From Heyndrickxia ginsengihumi (GTDB lineage Bacteria > Bacillota > Bacilli > Bacillales > Bacillaceae_C), in NCBI RefSeq assembly GCF_011008565.1, contig NZ_JAAIWK010000002.1, positions 1 to 64,000 on the forward strand: a stretch of 64,000 nucleotides of DNA. The letters run 5' to 3'. Below the pieces are notes generated by a model. That model did no database searches. It saw only the letters and a program-made list of their open reading frames with translations, and was not told where the DNA came from. Below, one piece after another: positions 58,846-64,000 of this stretch; within the stretch, counting starts at the first letter, position 1; each line of letters opens with the position of its first letter. A program made the position numbers and the translations under genes.

Positions 58846-59168
58846 AAATCTTTTTTAGAAAGATAATGAAAAGTATTAGCCATTACCTATTAACTATAAG
58901 ACATGTTTCATAATTTATCTATTAAGTTTAACTTTTAGTAAAGACCTAGTATAAATATATAGGTTTAAATGTATGTGCGAAAAATCTAATCCTTCAATTT
59001 ACTATTTAAACATGAATTTAACATATTATGTGGCATATTTAAGAACTATTTTTGACAAATCTGTGACTTGATAAAAAATATTTTTACTTCCTTTGATTTT
59101 ACGTTAATATGTTAATGAGATTTCTCTTTTTAGTATGTTTGTAATTGAAACGTTTACTTTATACTGAT
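58846..59168. other. AT-rich intergenic DNA before ctaA
   Basis: About 320 bases with no ORF. GTAAAC-type and GAAACGTTTAC (about 59147-59157) sequences are present but do not form a convincing operator. The ctaA promoter follows at 59169. Confidence 0.5.
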
Positions 59169-59177
59169 TGGTATAAT
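59169..59177 (+). promoter_or_regulatory. Extended -10 promoter of ctaA
   Basis: TGGTATAAT is a perfect extended -10 (TGNTATAAT) about 125 bases before ctaA. No good -35 is seen, which is common for activator-dependent promoters; ctaA is under ResD control in B. subtilis. Confidence 0.6.
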
Positions 59178-59301
59178 GTATGTAAATTAGCGTTCATTCC
59201 GAAGAAAGGTTTGTACTCCAAACTTTGGATATGTTTTAGTCTACCCAATAACTGACTTTAATAAAATAGGATCTCTGTATAAATTGAGGAGGATGAATAG
59301 G

Positions 59302-60204
59302 TTGCGTATTGCATTAAAATGGATCGGGGTTTTAACAACAATTATTATGATGGTTGTTTTAATCGGTGGCGCCCTTGTTACAAATACAGGCTCAACATTA
59401 GGATGTGGCCATCATTGGCCTTTATGTAATGGTAAATTTTTTCCTGATCCACTTACATTGAATAGTTTTATCGAATGGGCTCATAGATTTTGTACAGGCA
59501 TTGCTTCAGCTTTTGTATTTATTTTAGCAATTTGGTCTTGGATTTCAATTGGGCATAAGAAAGAAACAAAGTTTTTAGTCATTACATCTATTATCTTTTT
59601 ATTGCTACAAGCCTTTCTAGGTGCAGCTGCTGTCGTATGGGGTTCATCTAGTATCATTATGGCCTTGCACTTCGGAATCTCGCTTATCTCATTTGCATCC
59701 GTATTACTACTAACGCTTTTAATTTTTGAAGTCGATCAAAAATTTGAAGCAAGCGATTTAATCATTGATAAAGGCATGAAATGGCACACAATAGGCGTTA
59801 CCATTTATAGCTATATCGTTGTATATTCTGGTGCTCTTGTTCGCCATACAAATTCAAGTTTAGTTTGCCGGGATTGGCCTTTATGCTTAAACAATGCACC
59901 TGGATTACCTGCAAATAAATTTGAATGGATTCAAATGGGCCACCGTTTTGCAGCTGGTTTAATATTTATTTGGATCGCTTATATCACCTATCGGGCTGTA
60001 AAACATTACAAACACGCACGTGTGATTTATTGGGGATGGATCCTTGCCTTAATCATTGTCATACTGCAAATCTTTTCTGGCGCTCTTGTTATTTTTACAT
60101 CATTGAGTACAGTCGTTGCATTGTTACATTCATTTATTATTTCATGTTTATTTGGATTACTATGCTATTTAATTTTAATTATCGGCAGAAGCAAATCAGC
60201 ATAA
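59302..60204 (+). CDS. ctaA: Heme A synthase
   Basis: CtaA oxidises heme O to heme A in the membrane. Eight hydrophobic segments in two homologous halves are visible with the heme-ligand histidines in WAHRFCTG and MALHFGISL in the first half and QMGHRFAAG and ALLHSF in the second; Cys pairs of the outer loops are LGCGHHWPLC and LVCRDWPLC. The TTG at 59302 lies nine bases after GAGGAGG. Heme A here would supply an aa3-type oxidase encoded elsewhere. Confidence 0.95.
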   Translation: MRIALKWIGVLTTIIMMVVLIGGALVTNTGSTLGCGHHWPLCNGKFFPDPLTLNSFIEWAHRFCTGIASAFVFILAIWSWISIGHKKETKFLVITSIIFLLLQAFLGAAAVVWGSSSIIMALHFGISLISFASVLLLTLLIFEVDQKFEASDLIIDKGMKWHTIGVTIYSYIVVYSGALVRHTNSSLVCRDWPLCLNNAPGLPANKFEWIQMGHRFAAGLIFIWIAYITYRAVKHYKHARVIYWGWILALIIVILQIFSGALVIFTSLSTVVALLHSFIISCLFGLLCYLILIIGRSKSA

Positions 60205-60216
60205 AACGAATAAAAG

Positions 60217-60246
60217 GACCTCGGTGGCATCACCGAGGTCTTTTTA
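60217..60246 (+). terminator. Terminator of ctaA
   Basis: GACCTCGGTG-GCAT-CACCGAGGTC is a 10-pair stem with U-run, between the convergent ctaA and ftsW. Confidence 0.93.
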
Positions 60247-60250
60247 TGGA

Positions 60251-61465
60251 TTATCTTGAGTAAATTTTAAAAGGTCTTTTCGAATGATAATCTGTTTCTT
60301 TATGTTTTTCTTGTTTCTTTTTAAAGTTTTCTTCATAGTTTTTAAACATTGAAACATTGACTAATATGCCCATTGATAAAGATAGTAGGACTAATGATGA
60401 TCCGCCATAACTTATAAATGGTAACGGTACCCCTGTAATCGGGATTAGACCACATACACCGCCTAAATTGATAAAGGATTGAATCGCTAGCATGCTGGAA
60501 ATACCAATTGCTAATAGACTTCCAAACGGATCTTTTATTTTCACGCCAATGTATATTCCACGTAGCACTAAATATGCTAGTCCTAAAATAACAAATAGAA
60601 CACCTGCAACTCCTAATTCCTCAGCAATAATTGCCATGATAAAGTCTGTATGCGGTTCAGGAAGATAACCGAGTTTTTGAATACTTTGTCCTAAACCTTG
60701 CCCTTTTATACCACCAGAGCCTATTGCCAAGTATGAATTAACAAGTTGCAAGCCATCTGATCCTTCTGTTTTAAATGGGTGTAAGAATCCTGTAAAGCGG
60801 CTTAACCGTTCTGGCGTAAAAATCTTATGCCTTGCCAAGAAAATGAATGGTGAAAAAACGACTAGAACGCCTAAACCGATACTGAACAATCTCATAATCG
60901 TTTTAAACTTCATGCCTGAAGAAACGATAATCGTACAGCCAATTAAAAAGATAATGGATGCTGTACCAATGTCCGGCTGTATACCTACCATTAAGCAAAC
61001 GACAATTAAGAAAATTAAAGGCGGTGCCACTCCACGATTAAAGGAATCAATGTATGCCTGTTTTTTTGCATACACTGCAGATAAGTAAATAATTACAACA
61101 AGTTTCGCAAATTCAGATGGCTGTAAAGAAGCTGTTCCGATTTCTAACCAGCTTTGAGCGTTATTGGAGACATGTCCAAATACAAATATACTCAACAAAC
61201 CTACAACGATAATGCCCATAATCGAAATTAAAAATTTATTCGTCTGATAAATTTTATAAGGCAAAAATGCAGTCACTAGAAACAACAAAAATGCAAGACA
61301 TAAATTTAATTTTTGTCGATCATAGAAAAAAGCGCTATCTACTCCATAGCGTTGTACTGCTACAACCATGCTCGCACTATAGATCATTACAAGTCCGAAT
61401 AGACAGAGTAGAACATAAACTGCAATAATTGAATAGTCAAATGATTTTAATATTTTCTTGAACAT
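60251..61465 (-). CDS. ftsW: SEDS-family septal glycosyltransferase FtsW
   Basis: FtsW polymerises septal peptidoglycan with PBP2B. The 404 residues have about ten membrane segments and the SEDS motifs LQPSEFAKLVVI, PEPHTDFIMAIIAEELG and GVPLPFISYGGSS, and a polar tail of about 25 residues ending RPFKIYSR. Position next to ylaN and ctaA corresponds to B. subtilis ftsW (ylaO). The ATG follows GGAAGG. pycA, which separates it from ctaA in B. subtilis, is absent. Confidence 0.95.
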   Translation of the reverse strand: MFKKILKSFDYSIIAVYVLLCLFGLVMIYSASMVVAVQRYGVDSAFFYDRQKLNLCLAFLLFLVTAFLPYKIYQTNKFLISIMGIIVVGLLSIFVFGHVSNNAQSWLEIGTASLQPSEFAKLVVIIYLSAVYAKKQAYIDSFNRGVAPPLIFLIVVCLMVGIQPDIGTASIIFLIGCTIIVSSGMKFKTIMRLFSIGLGVLVVFSPFIFLARHKIFTPERLSRFTGFLHPFKTEGSDGLQLVNSYLAIGSGGIKGQGLGQSIQKLGYLPEPHTDFIMAIIAEELGVAGVLFVILGLAYLVLRGIYIGVKIKDPFGSLLAIGISSMLAIQSFINLGGVCGLIPITGVPLPFISYGGSSLVLLSLSMGILVNVSMFKNYEENFKKKQEKHKETDYHSKRPFKIYSR

Positions 61466-61518
61466 AGAAACCTTCCATTCCTATAATCTATTAAGAGTTT
61501 TACTCCTAATCATGCAAA

Positions 61519-61527
61519 ATTATAGCA
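61519..61527 (-). promoter_or_regulatory. Extended -10 promoter of ftsW
   Basis: TGCTATAAT on the minus strand is a perfect extended -10, about 55 bases before the ftsW start; the -35 region is poor. Confidence 0.6.
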
Positions 61528-61582
61528 TTTTTTTTAACATAATTCTTCCCTAATTAATGGAACAAATATCTTTTATGTATTG

Positions 61583-61627
61583 TAAAAAAAACTCAAACAA
61601 TTGTTTATTAATCGTTTGAGTTTTTTA
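61583..61627 (-). terminator. Terminator of ylaN
   Basis: CTCAAAC and GTTTGAG with inner AATTG/TTAAT-like pairing form a stem with long U-runs on the minus strand, just after ylaN. Confidence 0.85.
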
Positions 61628-61632
61628 TTATG

Positions 61633-61914
61633 CTACTCTTTTATAAATGCATCATGCAATGTAGAAAGCTCTTTTTCTAAGGAATCAAGCAGTTCCTTAC
61701 CATGTATCTCATCTACTAGTCCTAATCGAACAGCAAAATCTATTTCACGGGATAAACCAAACATTTGTGTATCCAATACTTCCTCATATAAAGGACATTG
61801 GGGCATCGTTAAGTTATCCATTTGAACCTTAATTAATCGCAAAATTTTATCTGCGTCTGCCTTTAATAGACTATAGGCCTTTTCTTGGTGGTTCACCCTT
61901 GTTTCAGACGCCAC
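61633..61914 (-). CDS. ylaN: YlaN, iron-homeostasis protein
   Basis: YlaN is a small all-helical protein (93 residues here) nearly invariant in Bacilli over [20 protein letters not shown] and [12 protein letters not shown]. It is needed under iron limitation and has been linked to Fur control. The GTG at 61914 lies six bases after GGGGGG, so the reading to 61941 is rejected. It is adjacent to ftsW as in B. subtilis. Confidence 0.93.
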   Translation of the reverse strand: MASETRVNHQEKAYSLLKADADKILRLIKVQMDNLTMPQCPLYEEVLDTQMFGLSREIDFAVRLGLVDEIHGKELLDSLEKELSTLHDAFIKE

Positions 61915-61954
61915 ATTGATCCCCCCGTTCAAACTATACATAATCTATCTAAAA

Positions 61955-61983
61955 ATTTTACCTTGAATTTTCATAATTTGCAA
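61955..61983 (-). promoter_or_regulatory. Sigma-A promoter of ylaN
   Basis: TTGCAA (61978-61983), 17 bases, TAAAAT (61955-61960) on the minus strand, about 40 bases before the ylaN GTG. Confidence 0.7.
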
Positions 61984-62159
61984 GTAAAACACAGGATAAG
62001 TTCATGATACAATTCAAAAAATAAAAATAAAACCTTCTGGCACGCCTGTTCCTATCTTTGCTTAAAACCACTTATAAAAATAATCATTCTGCTATTATCA
62101 ATGAACCTATTAAAACTGGTAAATAAGGCAATTAATATTCAACTTTTAATCGCTTTCAA

Positions 62160-62188
62160 GTGACAATACAAAATATTAACGATATAAT
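62160..62188 (+). promoter_or_regulatory. Sigma-A promoter of ylaL
   Basis: GTGACA (62160-62165), 17 bases, and a perfect TATAAT (62183-62188), 27 bases before the ylaL start. Confidence 0.75.
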
Positions 62189-62215
62189 TTAATAGTTGGA
62201 AGGGGGAAAAGGAGA

Positions 62216-62707
62216 ATGATTATTCCAGTTAAAGGAAAAGTGAAGTTTCCAATTACATTAGATATTGGAACATGGCTTTTTGATGATCACAAAATTGATT
62301 TAGATACATATTTTGAGCAAGATCACTCTGAAACAAATACAGATGAAGAATATTTAAAGAAAACGGGTCAATTTTTCGACCGGGAAATAAAAGAAGGAGC
62401 AATTACACAACCGCCACCGAAACCAAATACCCATTCTAAGCGGCAGCATATGAAAACGGGAAGCTTCGGCATAAAAATTGATCGTTTTATTAGAAATGCT
62501 GAACCATTAGACGATGCAAAAGACATCGTGTTTGAAACAGTAAATGGTGATATTCGTTTCCCACTTACCAAACTAGCAGAATTAATTCTAGCTTTCTCAC
62601 ATAAAGGAAAACCATTAAAAGACGATGGTCCGCTTCATATTTTATTTGATGATGGTTCTAATCGTGAAAATCCAATTAAATTTGTTTCCGGTTTGCGTAT
62701 CGAATAA
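62216..62707 (+). CDS. ylaL: YlaL-like conserved protein
   Basis: A 163-residue soluble protein starting MIIPVKGKVKFPITLDIGTW, with a KTGSFGIKI centre and VFETVNGDIRFPLTKLAELI. This matches the YlaL position between ylaK and ylaN and its pattern as I recall it. Function is unknown. The ATG follows AAGGAG. Confidence 0.8.
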   Translation: MIIPVKGKVKFPITLDIGTWLFDDHKIDLDTYFEQDHSETNTDEEYLKKTGQFFDREIKEGAITQPPPKPNTHSKRQHMKTGSFGIKIDRFIRNAEPLDDAKDIVFETVNGDIRFPLTKLAELILAFSHKGKPLKDDGPLHILFDDGSNRENPIKFVSGLRIE

Positions 62708-62721
62708 CTATGTATGTTCTA

Positions 62722-62758
62722 GGATGTCAGACACTGAAATCGTGCCTGACATCTTTTT
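62722..62758 (+). terminator. Terminator of ylaL
   Basis: GATGTCAG-CAC and GTG-CTGACATC form the stem, followed by TTTTTA, 15 bases after the stop. Confidence 0.88.
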
Positions 62759-62840
62759 AATAGCCTGTTAAATAATCCTCCCTTGTCTTATGAGGACCGG
62801 CCCACACAAGAAGGAAACAATTATATATTTAACTAAGCCT

Positions 62841-64000
62841 TTATAATAAATCAGCAGCAATTTGTGCTAACCGAGATCTTTCACCTTTAAACAATTTAAT
62901 ATGACCAGCAATCGGCTCATGTTTAAATTTCTCTAGTACATATGTTAAACCGTTATTATAGGCATCTAAATATGGATGATCGATTTGGTCAGGATCACCC
63001 ATTAACACAATTTTACTGTTCTCCCCAACCCTTGTTAGTATTGTTTTTACCTCATGCTTTGACAGATTTTGAGCTTCGTCAATAATAATAAATTGTTCTG
63101 GTATACTGCGGCCGCGAATATATGTTAAAGCCTCTACTTCGATCGAACTCATTCCTGCTAAAATATCATCTATTTCCCCTGACTTTTTCGTGTTAAATAG
63201 GTATTCCAAATTATCATAAATTGGCTGCATCCACGGACGCAATTTTTCTTGTTTCTCCCCTGGTAAATACCCGATATCTTTTCCAAATGGGACAATCGGT
63301 CTTGCAACAAGTAACTTTTTGAAAATTTGCAAATCTTCTGTTTGCATCAATCCCGCAGCCAGCGCCAATAAAGTTTTTCCGGTTCCCGCCTTTCCGATCA
63401 TGGACACAAGGGGAATGTCTTCGCGAAGAAGCAGTTCTAACGCCATTGTTTGCTGCACATTTCTAGGTTTTATTCCCCAAATGGCATCTTGATTATATAA
63501 TAATTTTTTCACCACTGTTCCTGATTGATCAACAATACCAATTGCTGACGATGAACTGCCAAGTGCATCCTTCATAATTAAAAATTGGTTTGGATAAAAC
63601 GTCTGTGTTGTAAATTCACGAATGGCTAGTTCATTCTTTTGATAAAAACTTTTTAAATAATCTATATCAACAAAAATTTCCTGTAAGCCAGTATAAATAT
63701 GGTCTGCTTCCACAACACGATCATTTAAAAAATCCTCCGCTTGTAAACCTAGTGCATCTGCTTTAACTCTTACGAGTGCATCCTTGCTCACCAAAATAAC
63801 AGCTCTACCATTTTCTTTTGCATTTTCTTCAATAGAGAGATTTTTCGCTACTGCTAGAATCCGATTATCATTCGTTTTTTCAACGAAAATTTCTTGCAAT
63901 TGAAAAAATGATCGATGATTTAGCTCAATTCGCAACATCCCTCCATTACGAAGTGGAATTTTTTCATGTAATTTCCCTGTTTGTCTAAAGCTATCCATTA
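62841..64000 (-). CDS. ylaK: PhoH-family ATPase YlaK, C-terminal part (truncated by window)
   Basis: A PhoH-like protein whose first residues lie beyond the right edge; 385 residues are visible. The ATPase domain has Walker A GKAGTGKTLLALAAG, the PhoH motif RPWMQPIYDNLEYLF, and Walker B FIIIDEAQNLSKHEVKT. Relatives begin with a PIN ribonuclease domain, of which only the last part (NDNRILAVAKN, ENGRAVILVSKD) is inside the window. It may be an RNA-processing helicase-nuclease; no activity is shown. Confidence 0.9.
   Translation of the reverse strand, partial: MDSFRQTGKLHEKIPLRNGGMLRIELNHRSFFQLQEIFVEKTNDNRILAVAKNLSIEENAKENGRAVILVSKDALVRVKADALGLQAEDFLNDRVVEADHIYTGLQEIFVDIDYLKSFYQKNELAIREFTTQTFYPNQFLIMKDALGSSSSAIGIVDQSGTVVKKLLYNQDAIWGIKPRNVQQTMALELLLREDIPLVSMIGKAGTGKTLLALAAGLMQTEDLQIFKKLLVARPIVPFGKDIGYLPGEKQEKLRPWMQPIYDNLEYLFNTKKSGEIDDILAGMSSIEVEALTYIRGRSIPEQFIIIDEAQNLSKHEVKTILTRVGENSKIVLMGDPDQIDHPYLDAYNNGLTYVLEKFKHEPIAGHIKLFKGERSRLAQIAADLL

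Noticed and set aside
59147-59160. TTGAAACGTTTACT as a CcpA (cre) site before ctaA
   Set aside because: Three mismatches to the cre consensus; not better than chance in AT-rich DNA.

Overview
The window is AT-rich chromosomal DNA from an endospore-forming member of the Bacillaceae. Gene content and order follow the Bacillus subtilis blocks pyr / ylm-divIVA-ileS / sigG-sigE-spoIIGA / ftsAZ / dcw (mur, fts) / ylb / cta-ftsW-yla. Sporulation genes (spoIIGA, sigE, sigG, spoVD, spoVE, rsfA, ylbJ, ylbD, a csfG-like RNA), strong GGAGG ribosome binding sites, many TTG/GTG starts, PyrR attenuators, an ileS T-box and a WalR box support a Firmicute. It is not B. subtilis itself: several genes of the conserved order are missing. 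No species can be named from this window.

Layout. 1-216: tail of an IS3-family element inserted in an intergenic repeat. 217-10690: pyr operon (pyrR-B-C-carA-carB-K-D-F-E, minus strand) with three PyrR attenuators; pyrP is absent and its two flanking attenuators lie back to back. 10702-15816: rluD, lspA, ylyA and ileS with T-box leader. 15819-19747: divIVA, ylmH, ylmG, sepF, ylmE, ylmD. 20064-20612: a plus-strand LysM-3D secreted protein behind a perfect WalR box. 20753-23919: ylmC, sigG, sigE, spoIIGA. 24196-41512: ftsZ, ftsA, divIB, murG, spoVE, murD, mraY, a small Mur-ligase N-domain-like protein, murE, spoVD, pbpB, ftsL, rsmH, mraZ; murB and the ylxW/ylxX/sbp group are not at their usual place. 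41689-46697: bshC, panE, ylbP, rsfA, rpmF, ylbN. 47245-57407: tmcAL, ylbL, ylbJ, coaD, rsmD, csfG-like RNA, an unnamed conserved protein, ylbG, ylbF, an unknown anchored protein, ylbE, ylbD, a hotdog thioesterase and ylbC. 57635-64000: ctaB, ctaA, ftsW, ylaN, ylaL and the truncated ylaK/phoH; pycA and ctaCDEFG are missing from between these genes.

How it fits together. The pyr genes make UMP and are tuned by PyrR reading UMP/UTP through transcription attenuation. The mra/mur/fts block makes peptidoglycan precursors and the divisome, with spoVD, spoVE and the sigma genes redirecting it to asymmetric division and cortex synthesis. Terminators split the block into mraZ-rsmH-ftsL-pbpB, spoVD, murE-...-spoVE, murG, divIB and ftsA-ftsZ units. 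The ylb genes add RNase Y cofactors, spore and coat proteins and CoA synthesis.

The most interesting non-textbook features are the tandem attenuators left by pyrP loss, the orphan Mur-ligase N-domain between murE and mraY, the csfG-like RNA with a dual sigma-F/sigma-G promoter and CU-rich anti-Shine-Dalgarno tract, and two families of intergenic repeats, one copy of which was hit by an IS3 element. No CRISPR array, prophage, tRNA or rRNA was seen, and I found no clear multi-gene system that is new.
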